A stretch of DNA of 7,813 nucleotides. Source: RGIG1828 sp045592485 (GTDB lineage Bacteria > Bacillota > Clostridia > UMGS1810). The translations under genes were made by a program, and so were the position numbers. The stretch spans positions 1-7,813 of the forward strand of contig JAZNUS010000213.1 of NCBI GenBank assembly GCA_045592485.1, in the 5' to 3' direction. Numbering within the stretch: position 1 is the first letter of the stretch; each line of letters begins with the position of its first letter. Shown here piece by piece: positions 1 through 6,591 of this stretch. A model generated the notes under the pieces. The model searched no databases and was not told the origin of the DNA. It was given only the letters and a program-made list of their open reading frames with translations.

Positions 1-10
1 CTGTTTTCGG

Positions 11-470
11 AAAAGTTCAAAAAGTTTTTTAAAAATACCCTCCACTATATATGCACTGGGAGAGGGCAATTTGTAGGGTGTTTTGCAAAAAAATTTAAAA
101 TAGCCTTCACTTATTCCCACTGGGAGAAGCCATTTGCACACCCAAATTCTGAATTGTTTACAAAAAGTTTAAAAACAACCTTCACTTATTCCCACTGAGA
201 GAAGGCATTTGTACGCCCTAATTCGGAAATGTTTACAAAGAATTCAAAAAGTCCTCTCATTATGTTTGCACGGGGAAACGCTCAATTCGGCATCATTTCT
301 GAAAAGTTTTCAAAAAATTTTTTTGACGGCAAAAGTGCTGTCAGTATTTCAAAATCATTCTTTGTTCTTCGCAAGTTGACGGCAGAATTGCCGTCACGTT
401 TCAATATCTCTCACTTGTTTGGAATTAGAAGGTGCTTTTGTACACCATAATTTCAAAAATACTTTCTGAC
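11..470. repeat. Array of degenerate ~75-bp intergenic repeats with small hairpins
   Basis: No convincing gene lies in this stretch. Instead a degenerate unit recurs. Each unit has an A/T-rich lead (CAAAAAGTTTAAAAA-like), then CCTTCACTTATTCCCACT, GGGAGAAGG, CATTTGTACACCC and AATTCTGAAAT-like blocks. The CCTTCAC/CCTCCAC/CCTCTCA landmark starts at about 39, 104, 179 and 253, so spacings are 65, 75 and 74 bp. A further partial copy (CTCTCACTTG...GAAGGTGCTTTTGTACACC) lies at about 407-446. In several units the landmark pairs with a downstream GAAGG or GAGGG to form a hairpin. The arrangement resembles non-autonomous intergenic repeats of Clostridia. I cannot name the family, and the left edge may continue beyond the window. 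Confidence 0.7.
324..396. repeat. Two related TGACGGCA inverted repeats
   Basis: Two short palindromes share the same left arm. The first is TGACGGCA (324-331), a 4-nt loop, then TGCTGTCA (336-343), with one G-T pair. The second is TGACGGCA (377-384), loop GAAT, then TGCCGTCA (389-396), a perfect 8-bp stem. They interrupt the last copies of the surrounding ~75-bp repeat array, as if a second small repeat had inserted there. No T-tract follows, so neither looks like a terminator. Confidence 0.55.
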
Positions 471-473
471 AAT

Positions 474-500
474 AAAAAAAGCCCTCCCGTTTGGGAAAGC
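474..500 (-). terminator. Rho-independent terminator of the kinase operon
   Basis: Read on the minus strand, GCTTTCCC, loop AAAC and GGGAGGGC form an 8-bp stem that includes two G-U pairs, followed directly by seven T residues (474-480 of the plus strand are A). On the plus strand the two wobble positions would be C-A mismatches, so the structure is specific for minus-strand transcripts. It ends transcription coming from the sensor kinase gene. Confidence 0.8.
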
Positions 501-505
501 AAATG

Positions 506-541
506 TAAAACCGCCGCAATACCAATCGGTAATGCAGCGGT
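506..541 (-). terminator. Second hairpin/terminator just after the kinase stop codon
   Basis: On the minus strand ACCGCTGCATTACC pairs with GGTATTGCGGCGGT across a 4-nt loop. This gives a 14-position stem with one G-U pair and one mismatch, followed by TTTTAC. It lies 14 nt past the kinase stop codon and immediately upstream of the stronger T7-tailed terminator, so the pair acts as a tandem stop. Alone, its short T-tract would make it a weaker terminator. Confidence 0.6.
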
Positions 542-555
542 AATTCTATTTTTTA

Positions 556-1836
556 TCAGAATGTTACACGGAAGATAAACACATCTTCGTCTGATTTGAA
601 TTCATAGTATGCCTTGTTCTTTTCGCAGAAGGCGATGATTGACCTTGTGCCGAAACCGTGACCGTCACCCTTATCTGTCAGCGGAATGCCGTCTTTGTCA
701 AATTTCACATTGCCGTCAAAGCTGTTGCTTATCTGCAACATAAAGCCCGGTGTTTCGAGCACCTGAATTCGGATAAATCTCTTTTCTTCGGGCAGCTTTT
801 CGCAGGCGTGGATTGCATTCTCAATCGCATTTGCAAAAACCGTTGCAAGCTCGGCATCGTTGACGGGCAGAGTTTCGGGGAACAATAACGCAGTTGTGAC
901 TTTTATGCTTTTGCTTTCCGCCTGCTGAATATATGCGGCAAGTGCGGCATCAACAACGGCATTCTTGCAGTATCTTTTTACCTTTGTTTCTTCGAGTGAT
1001 TTGTTATATTCGTTTATCAGATTATCAAGCTCGTCATATTCTTTGTTTTTAATCAATGTTGAAATTGTTTCCAGCTTATGGCGAAAATCGTGTCTTTCAA
1101 TTCTGAATTTTTCGTTTGCAACGGAAAACTGCTCAATGCGTTCGGTGATGTTGCTTACCTGCAAATTTAGAATGCTCTCTTTTTCTGCCATTTCGTGAAT
1201 GTTTTTCTGATGCCGAAGTGTGCGGAAAATCTGAAAATACAGCACGGGCATAAGAATGAGCCACAGCACATATGCGGGAATATATTCGGGTCTTTCGGTG
1301 ATTTTTGTGGGCGTAGTCATTCCGAGCGAAAGCGCAACGTAGAAAATGAGTGCAATGGCGGTGAATACATACCAGCCTTTTGTGATGTAGTTTTGCAGGC
1401 TGATATACGGCTTACGCATATATTTATATGCAAGCCAGCAGACAAGCGGGCAAACAATAAGCCTTGAAATGATAATAAAAATATATGTATTTCCTATGTA
1501 ATAATCAATAATGCTTGTTGAGTAGATAATTTCGAGTATCAGCGTATCGGCAAAGCAGAAGGTAAAGAAAAACCGACCGCCACGGTGCTTTGACAGAAAC
1601 CAGAAGAAAATGAGGCTCGGCAGACTGCAGGAGAGCAGCATTACCGTACCCATTTTAATAGGACCGAGAATGAAAACCATTGCGAAATTAACGATCATCA
1701 GCGGACCCATAATTGCAAGAGTGAGTGTCATTGTTTTCTTTTTCGGGTATCTTGATTCAAACAGAATCATAAACAGAGCAAAGCTGAAAAACGATGCATA
1801 GACCGTTGAAACATCTCTTATAAATTCCAAATCCAT
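556..1836 (-). CDS. Membrane sensor histidine kinase, GHKL (AgrC/VirS-like) family
   Basis: This 426-residue protein should sense an extracellular signal in the membrane and phosphorylate the response regulator encoded just upstream. The N-terminal ~205 residues are almost entirely hydrophobic, with six or seven predicted membrane spans (about 12-27, 36-58, 62-82, 90-110, 115-138, 153-173, 188-205). A linker (about 206-245) leads to the dimerisation/phosphoacceptor helix with RIERHDFRHK, where H249 is the likely phosphorylated residue. The ATPase domain shows an N-box (FANAIENAIHAC, N336 and N340) and a G-box (DKGDGHGFGTRSI, 388-400). Length and layout match AgrC and VirS. The start is 1 nt after the regulator's TAG, and its GGGGAGG ribosome site lies inside the regulator's last codons, so translation is probably coupled. 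No agrB/agrD-type genes are seen nearby, so the ligand is unknown. The specific ligand class is open; the kinase family is secure. Confidence 0.92.
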   Translation of the reverse strand: MDLEFIRDVSTVYASFFSFALFMILFESRYPKKKTMTLTLAIMGPLMIVNFAMVFILGPIKMGTVMLLSCSLPSLIFFWFLSKHRGGRFFFTFCFADTLILEIIYSTSIIDYYIGNTYIFIIISRLIVCPLVCWLAYKYMRKPYISLQNYITKGWYVFTAIALIFYVALSLGMTTPTKITERPEYIPAYVLWLILMPVLYFQIFRTLRHQKNIHEMAEKESILNLQVSNITERIEQFSVANEKFRIERHDFRHKLETISTLIKNKEYDELDNLINEYNKSLEETKVKRYCKNAVVDAALAAYIQQAESKSIKVTTALLFPETLPVNDAELATVFANAIENAIHACEKLPEEKRFIRIQVLETPGFMLQISNSFDGNVKFDKDGIPLTDKGDGHGFGTRSIIAFCEKNKAYYEFKSDEDVFIFRVTF

Positions 1837-1837
1837 A

Positions 1838-2566
1838 CTATTCCTCCCCGTTAAAGCAGTAATCGCACCACGCCGACCTTATTTCACGGCAGTTTTTTGC
1901 GGTAAAAAGCATCTTATCGCCGTCGCTGAAAACAATCGCTTCGCTTTCAACTGATGCAATGTGCTGCAGGTTGAGCAGAGTGCTTGTGCCGCAGAGCATA
2001 AACCGTCTGTCACGCAGAAGCTCCTGCACGGCTTCGGAAAACGATGAGCGCACGGTAACGCTTTCAACGGTTTCACCCTTTGTCAGTCGGTATGAAACGG
2101 CACGGTTGATAAGCTGAGCGTGGATAATGCGGTCAAAAGCAAGCTTTACGCTCTTTTCCTTTGTTTTGACGATTACATATTTTTCCTTCTTTTTTCTGAC
2201 AGCTTCAAGAGCCTCGTCAACGGCAGCAAAAAAGCCGTCTTTTTTTATCGGCTTTAATATATAATTGAAAGCCTTGACCCTGAATGCATCAATGGCAAAT
2301 TCTTCGCTTGATGTCAGATAAATGATTTTGCCGTCACAGCCGAGCTCACGCAAAGCAGAGCCAAGCTCAATTCCGTTCATTTCGGGCATAACAACGTCGA
2401 GAATATACAGGTCAAAGCCGCCGATTTTCTTTGTGCTTTCAATAAGAGTTTCGCCGTCTTCAAAAATATGATAATTCACATCGCCGTGAATCAGCTTGTA
2501 CTGCTCGGCAATTTCGGCTATATTTTCTCTGCAGTATTTATCATCGTCGCAGATTGCAATATTCAT
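1838..2566 (-). CDS. LytTR-family response regulator (AgrA/VirR-like)
   Basis: This is a 242-residue cytoplasmic DNA-binding response regulator, first gene of a two-gene operon with the sensor kinase. The receiver domain (about 1-120) has the acidic triad D7-D8-D9, phosphoacceptor D57 in FDLYILDVVMPEMNG, T85 in IIYLTSS and K105 in NYILKP. The C-terminal half (about 130-238) matches a LytTR DNA-binding domain, with the characteristic RRFMLCGTSTLLNLQHIASV segment. Family members bind pairs of short direct repeats about 21 bp apart, and such a pair is present in the divergent promoter region upstream. I chose ATG at 2566 rather than GTG at 2575: the ATG gives the usual MNIAICDDD start and has GGGGTG 6 nt upstream, whereas the GTG has no ribosome site. 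VirR and AgrA are of similar length. The function as a regulator is secure; its targets are inferred. Confidence 0.92.
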   Translation of the reverse strand: MNIAICDDDKYCRENIAEIAEQYKLIHGDVNYHIFEDGETLIESTKKIGGFDLYILDVVMPEMNGIELGSALRELGCDGKIIYLTSSEEFAIDAFRVKAFNYILKPIKKDGFFAAVDEALEAVRKKKEKYVIVKTKEKSVKLAFDRIIHAQLINRAVSYRLTKGETVESVTVRSSFSEAVQELLRDRRFMLCGTSTLLNLQHIASVESEAIVFSDGDKMLFTAKNCREIRSAWCDYCFNGEE

Positions 2567-2599
2567 TCTTTTCACCCCGCATATTCTTCTTCGACTATG

Positions 2600-2608
2600 A
2601 TTATATCA
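2600..2608 (-). promoter_or_regulatory. Extended -10 promoter of the regulator-kinase operon
   Basis: On the minus strand TGTGATATAAT gives a consensus TATAAT (2605-2600) with an upstream TG. At the expected -35 position (about 2623-2628) the sequence reads ATGCAA, a poor match. Transcription should begin near 2593, giving a leader of about 25 nt before the regulator ATG. A weak -35 beside LytTR-type repeats suggests activator dependence, possibly autoregulation. Confidence 0.6.
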
Positions 2609-2632
2609 CACACAAAACATATTTGCATTACC

Positions 2633-2665
2633 AATTTGACGCAAAAACGGTCTAATTTGACGCAA
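2633..2665 (+). promoter_or_regulatory. Putative LytTR response-regulator binding site (two direct repeats)
   Basis: AATTTGACGCAA occurs twice, at 2633-2644 and 2654-2665. The copies are identical over 12 bp and start exactly 21 bp apart, two helical turns. AgrA, VirR and relatives bind paired direct repeats with this period next to the -35 of their promoters. The repeat itself only partly matches the published LytTR consensus, so the assignment rests on geometry and on the adjacent LytTR gene. The site ends at about -39 of the plus-strand promoter and about -40 of the minus-strand promoter. Confidence 0.65.
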
Positions 2666-2688
2666 CGCCCCACAAACGAAAAATTTTG

Positions 2689-2697
2689 TGATACAAT
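2689..2697 (+). promoter_or_regulatory. Extended -10 promoter of the large secreted-protein gene
   Basis: TGATACAAT supplies an extended -10 (TG, one base, TACAAT at 2692-2697). The -35 position 17 bp upstream (2669-2674) reads CCCACA and matches only the last three consensus bases. Predicted start is near 2704, leaving a leader of about 117 nt. The missing -35 and the direct repeats ending just upstream fit a promoter that needs the LytTR regulator. Confidence 0.6.
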
Positions 2698-2732
2698 TAT
2701 AAAGTAAAATAAATGCAGAATGACTGCAACAA

Positions 2733-2783
2733 CAGTCTCCTTTGGCAAAGGAGACTGACGAGGGGCAACCAAGCCGTAAGGCT
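2733..2783 (+). repeat. Structured repeat-like element in the 5' leader
   Basis: CAGTCTCCTTT (2733-2743) and AAAGGAGACTG (2747-2757) form a perfect 11-bp stem with a GGC loop. GACGAGGGGCAACC follows, then a small hairpin AGCC-GTAA-GGCT (2772-2783) with a GNRA-type tetraloop. It falls in the predicted untranslated leader of the large gene. The hairpin plus GAGGGG tail resembles mobile palindromic repeats common in gut Clostridia; that comparison is from memory. No T-tract follows, so it is not an evident terminator. Confidence 0.6.
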
Positions 2784-2805
2784 ATTATATACATAATAAA
2801 TCCTC

Positions 2806-2812
2806 AAGGAGG
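2806..2812 (+). promoter_or_regulatory. Ribosome binding site of the large secreted-protein gene
   Basis: AAGGAGG lies 8 nt before the ATG at 2821, an optimal site that fixes the start. CCTC at 2802-2805 could pair with GAGG at 2809-2812. The CTCCTT in the left arm of the leader hairpin is also complementary to AAGGAG here, so the site might be partly masked in some leader folds. Confidence 0.8.
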
Positions 2813-2820
2813 TTAAACAA

Positions 2821-5800
2821 ATGAAAACATCATTATTCAAAAAACTCATCGCAATAACCCTTTCGCTAACTCTCATTATGTCGTGCATGATGATTGCCGC
2901 ACCACATACTCATGCGGCAGACAGCATCGAGTTCCTTATGGACGGCGAAAAAAGAGTCGGCATCAAGGAAATCACCATTGACGGTGTTACCTATTATGAC
3001 ATTGACGGCGGCAACTCGACTATCGACCCAACCGAAGTAACACCCATTGAGCTTTACAAACAGCTTATTGTTGCGGAGCATGACGGTGTTTCTCTTGCCA
3101 GATCGTGGGCAAACATCGCAAGTCTCATCTTTGAAGCCGCAGGTGACGAGTTCGGCTACAACAACAATGAAGGCTTTTCCACAAACTTTGACGATTATTA
3201 TACCAATGACGGCGACAGCGGCATTGACATCAACGTTGTTGATGCACTTTCCAAGGAAAACGCGTGGAGTTCAGGCAAGGCACATTCAACAGGTTGGAAC
3301 ACAACAACCACCCTCAAATCCGTTCAGGACAGGATGGTAGATGAAATCTGTGACCCTCTTTCCGACACTTCGGGAAACGATAACGACATTTCCAAAGGTG
3401 CTTGTATAGAATACTGCACAGGCAGTTCTAACGGTTTTGCTCTTCTTAACAACACCGACAGCAGAACAGTTCTTTATAACATCGCAACCACATACGATTA
3501 CAGCAGCGGCTCAAACAAAGCTGCATTCTCATCCTTCGGTCTTATTCTTTACGATTTTGAGGTTATTCCTCTTGCTGATGATGACCTTGCTTTTATCACT
3601 GCCGCAGAGGGCTATGAAGACCTTGATGCCGCCGAGGCAGATAATGCACCCGGCGTAAAATACAAAACAAGCGGCGGCACACCCAACACAAGCTACATCT
3701 CTAACCCCTCCGCTTCCGACACAACGGTTTCCGCTGCTTACAGCGAAACTCACTCAACAACCGTTTCCAACTATATGGAATCAACCGACACCTACACCTT
3801 TGGCCAAAGTCTTGAGGTTTCAAGTGAATTCAGCGTTTCTTTCCCCCTCGTTGCAGAAGGAAAGATGTCAGTTACCACCGGATTCTCCACCGAGCAGGCA
3901 ATTTCAACAGCTTACGGTGAAGAAACCTCTCTCACAGATGAAATCACCACCGAGACAGTAGCAGAGGTTAATCTTCCCGCACACACCCAGATCGGTATCA
4001 GCCAGCAGTCGGGTCAGACTGAGGTTGAGCTTGATTACGACTGCCCCGTTTATTTCACCTACAAAGTTATCATCTTCGGCATGAACGGCGAATTCTATGC
4101 TGACAGTGTTGCTACTGAATCATGGAAAACCGCAGGTTACGACCAGGGCGGTATCTGCATCGGCTTCGGCACTGACACAACCACAGGTGGCATTTCTGCC
4201 CTTGACAATCTCTACAACCGTGCAATCAAATTCAAAGATATGGACGGCTTCGAGGCTTCCTACGGCAACTGCGACGGTTATTATGAAAAGCACGATGACG
4301 GCAATGCTTCAAAGCGCTTCAGTGCAGTTCCCTGGAACGAAATTCTTGACGAAAAACAGAACAATGGTCTTGACCTGACCGGTAAGGAAAATGTTTTCTA
4401 TCTCAGAAACACTCTTCCTCTTTCCGCTTCAGGCGCCACAATGTCCTATAAATCCACAAGCATGAACACCGATATTACGGGCATCGTTCCCCTCTACAAT
4501 CTTGACTTTGTCCAGCTTGAGGGCGACGGAGTTTACAGTATCGCTCCCGGCGGCACGGTTGACTTCGGCAAAATTGCAACAGCAGGCTTTAATAAGCACA
4601 ATGTTCCCTTCTACGGCTACATCAGCGATGGCGGCGAATGGGTTCTTTGCAATGCAGACGGAACGCAGACAGACTCCGTTGACGGCGGCTCACTTGATGA
4701 TGTTTCAAACTATCAGGTATTCACCGGCACAAAGCCCGGCACCTACTATGCAAAATTCCTTATCGACGAAACGCTTTATGACAAGGTAGATGCTGAAGGC
4801 AAAATCAAGAATTCCAACCTTTCATCAACTCCTATGGTCAGAATCAACGTAACCGAAACGGGTCACGACCATATCTGTGCAGAAGGTCCCTGGCAAACAA
4901 CAGTTGCTCCCACCTGTACCGCAGAAGGTGAGCAGCACGCGAACTGCGTAACCTGCGGCAGAGTGATGTATACACAGTCGGTTGCAAAGCTCGACCATAT
5001 TCCCGTAACAATCACAACCCCCGCCACCTGCACAAGTGAAGGCAGCATCAAAAATATTTGCGGCGTTTGCCTCGGTCTTATATCCTCCGAAACAATCGAA
5101 AAGCTTGAGCATGACGAAGGTGTATGGAAGATTGATTTTGAAGCAACTGCAGACCATCACGGTCAGATGAGCCGTTACTGCACAATGTGCGATACCGCTC
5201 TTGAAAGCAGGGAATTTGAACTTCACACACATCAGTTCGGCTACGAAAGCATAACAAGAGAACCCACCTGCGTTGCTAACGGCGAAAAAGGACTGTTCTG
5301 CTCAATATGCAACGTAATGTATGCAACAGAGCAGATTGAAAAGAGCGGTCACGGCGAATCCGTATCTGTAACAACAATTCAGCCTACCTGCACATTACCC
5401 GGCGAACAGGAGCTTTACTGCAAGGATTGCGGCACGCTTATCGGAACTGCTGAAATTGAAGAAACCGGTCATAAGCACGGCGAGTGGAAAATCGTTACCG
5501 ATGCCACCTGCGAGCTTGACGGTGAAAAACAGCAGTCTTGCTCCGAATGCGGAACACTTCTCGAAACTGCAACTATTCCTTCTCACGGTCATGCAGCAGC
5601 ATGGATAACCGTTAAGGAAGCAACTTGCAGTGCAGTTGGCAGAGAAGAAAATACCTGCACAATCTGTGATGCTGTTCTTGAAACAAGAGAAATCGCAAAA
5701 TCCGAGCACATCCCCGGCAAATGGGAAATCACTCAGCAGCCCACTTGCACGCAGGCAGGTCTTATGCAGCAGACCTGTGCACTCTGCGGAGCGCTTTTGG

Positions 5801-6483
5801 GTGAGCCCGTTGTTATCGACGCTCACGACCACGATAACGGTGCATGGAGAACGGTTATTGAAGCAACCTGCACAACAGACGGCGAAAAGGTAAGAGAATG
5901 CACAATCTGCGAAGGCACGATTGAATCCGAAATAATTCCCGCACTAGGTCACGATGACGGCGTTTGGACAACCGCACTTGAAGCAAGCTGTGAAACTCCC
6001 GGCGAAAAGCATAAGAATTGCACACGCTGCGGTCAGCTTATCGAAAGCGAGAGAATTGATGCCCTCGGTCACACTCCCGGACTCGAAATGACCTGCGCAA
6101 CAGATCAGGTTTGTCTCGTTTGTGAAGAGGTTCTTGTTCCTGCGGACGGTAAGAGCCACACCTGGACAGAATGGGAAACCTATAAGGAAGCCAAGTTCTT
6201 TACTGAAGAGCAGCAGAGAAGAGTATGTACCTCCTGCGACCTTGAGGAATACAGATTTGTTAAGGGTACATCAAAATGCCACAAGTATTTCCCGCATTGC
6301 GACGGCAGCGGCGAAGACTGCTGGGCTTGCAACACCTTGAGCAACACAAACGGCTTCTTCCGTAATCTCGGCAGATTCATCGTTTGGTTCTTTACGGAAA
6401 ATATTGTAACGATTATTCTCTTCCCGTTCTCACACGGACATTTCCACGAAATGATTAATCTTGATAAAATCTTCGGTTCATAA
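2821..6483 (+). CDS. Large secreted protein: candidate aerolysin/ETX-MTX2-type pore-forming toxin with Cys-rich repeats
   Basis: This 1220-residue protein is exported. It begins with KTSLFKKL and a hydrophobic core, with likely cleavage after THA (about residue 32). Residues 34-290 form an unassigned domain. Residues about 298-425 resemble the beta-pore-forming aerolysin/ETX-MTX2 fold: long Ser/Thr-rich alternating strands, FPLVAEGKMSVTTGFS (341-356), a candidate membrane-inserting hairpin (about 350-383), then NLPAHTQIGIS (384-393) and strands ending YFTYKVIIFG. Residues about 560-680 look Ig-like (IAPGGTVDFG, GTYYAKFLI). From 682 to about 1150 run some twelve ~40-residue repeats of the form H...W....TC...GE....C..C. 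The end holds CX6CX6CX2C (1153-1170) and a hydrophobic FIVWFF...IILFPF segment (1186-1203). It is monocistronic, has a strong ribosome site, and is divergent from a VirSR-like pair, which fits a regulated virulence or competition factor. Secretion and repeats are certain. The pore-forming assignment is inferred from pattern alone; an adhesin-like surface protein is the alternative. Confidence 0.85.
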   Translation: MKTSLFKKLIAITLSLTLIMSCMMIAAPHTHAADSIEFLMDGEKRVGIKEITIDGVTYYDIDGGNSTIDPTEVTPIELYKQLIVAEHDGVSLARSWANIASLIFEAAGDEFGYNNNEGFSTNFDDYYTNDGDSGIDINVVDALSKENAWSSGKAHSTGWNTTTTLKSVQDRMVDEICDPLSDTSGNDNDISKGACIEYCTGSSNGFALLNNTDSRTVLYNIATTYDYSSGSNKAAFSSFGLILYDFEVIPLADDDLAFITAAEGYEDLDAAEADNAPGVKYKTSGGTPNTSYISNPSASDTTVSAAYSETHSTTVSNYMESTDTYTFGQSLEVSSEFSVSFPLVAEGKMSVTTGFSTEQAISTAYGEETSLTDEITTETVAEVNLPAHTQIGISQQSGQTEVELDYDCPVYFTYKVIIFGMNGEFYADSVATESWKTAGYDQGGICIGFGTDTTTGGISALDNLYNRAIKFKDMDGFEASYGNCDGYYEKHDDGNASKRFSAVPWNEILDEKQNNGLDLTGKENVFYLRNTLPLSASGATMSYKSTSMNTDITGIVPLYNLDFVQLEGDGVYSIAPGGTVDFGKIATAGFNKHNVPFYGYISDGGEWVLCNADGTQTDSVDGGSLDDVSNYQVFTGTKPGTYYAKFLIDETLYDKVDAEGKIKNSNLSSTPMVRINVTETGHDHICAEGPWQTTVAPTCTAEGEQHANCVTCGRVMYTQSVAKLDHIPVTITTPATCTSEGSIKNICGVCLGLISSETIEKLEHDEGVWKIDFEATADHHGQMSRYCTMCDTALESREFELHTHQFGYESITREPTCVANGEKGLFCSICNVMYATEQIEKSGHGESVSVTTIQPTCTLPGEQELYCKDCGTLIGTAEIEETGHKHGEWKIVTDATCELDGEKQQSCSECGTLLETATIPSHGHAAAWITVKEATCSAVGREENTCTICDAVLETREIAKSEHIPGKWEITQQPTCTQAGLMQQTCALCGALLGEPVVIDAHDHDNGAWRTVIEATCTTDGEKVRECTICEGTIESEIIPALGHDDGVWTTALEASCETPGEKHKNCTRCGQLIESERIDALGHTPGLEMTCATDQVCLVCEEVLVPADGKSHTWTEWETYKEAKFFTEEQQRRVCTSCDLEEYRFVKGTSKCHKYFPHCDGSGEDCWACNTLSNTNGFFRNLGRFIVWFFTENIVTIILFPFSHGHFHEMINLDKIFGS

Positions 6484-6541
6484 GAAAAGCAAAAGCTTTA
6501 TGATTGACAAACGATCTGTAAAAAACATAAAAATCTCATGA

Positions 6542-6591
6542 TTAATAAGCAAACCACACGGGCGTAAAAACCCGTGCGGTTTGCTTATTAA
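6542..6591. terminator. Long-stem terminator after the secreted-protein gene
   Basis: TTAATAAGCAAACCACACGGG (two parts: TTAATAAGCAAACC and ACACGGG, 6542-6562) pairs with 6571-6591 across an 8-nt A-rich loop, 21 positions with a single A-C mismatch. It starts about 58 nt after the stop codon. The T-rich GGTTTGCTTATTA side of the stem can serve as the U-rich tract for plus-strand transcripts; there is no separate long T-run. Being symmetric, it may also stop read-through from the converging tnpV operon. The rest of 6592-6776 shows no gene or clear signal. Confidence 0.75.

Noticed and set aside
39..260. Possible CRISPR array
   Set aside because: The units are long, divergent and unevenly spaced, with no constant repeat and variable spacer pattern and no cas genes.
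229..450. Plus-strand 73-codon ORF in the left intergenic region
   Set aside because: It has no ribosome binding site, lies wholly within degenerate repeats and hairpins, and shows no domain. It is most likely a chance frame in repeat DNA.
2564..2575. GTG at 2575 as start of the response regulator
   Set aside because: It has no ribosome site, and it would add three residues before the conserved MNIAICDDD start. GGGGTG is correctly placed for the ATG at 2566.
2875..2886. Lipoprotein cleavage site at C22 (IMSC) of the secreted protein
   Set aside because: The Met before Ser is unusual in a lipobox, and a good signal peptidase I site (THA) follows at about residue 32. It is not fully excluded.
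4825..5832. Minus-strand ORFs of 135 and 145 codons opposite the secreted-protein gene
   Set aside because: They are mirror frames of the Cys-rich repeats, giving Cys- and Gly-rich nonsense. They lack ribosome sites and lie within a well-supported gene.
6504..6531. TTGACA with CATAAA 16 bp downstream as a promoter for a small RNA
   Set aside because: The -10 is weak and any transcript would run at once into the terminator hairpin at 6542-6591.
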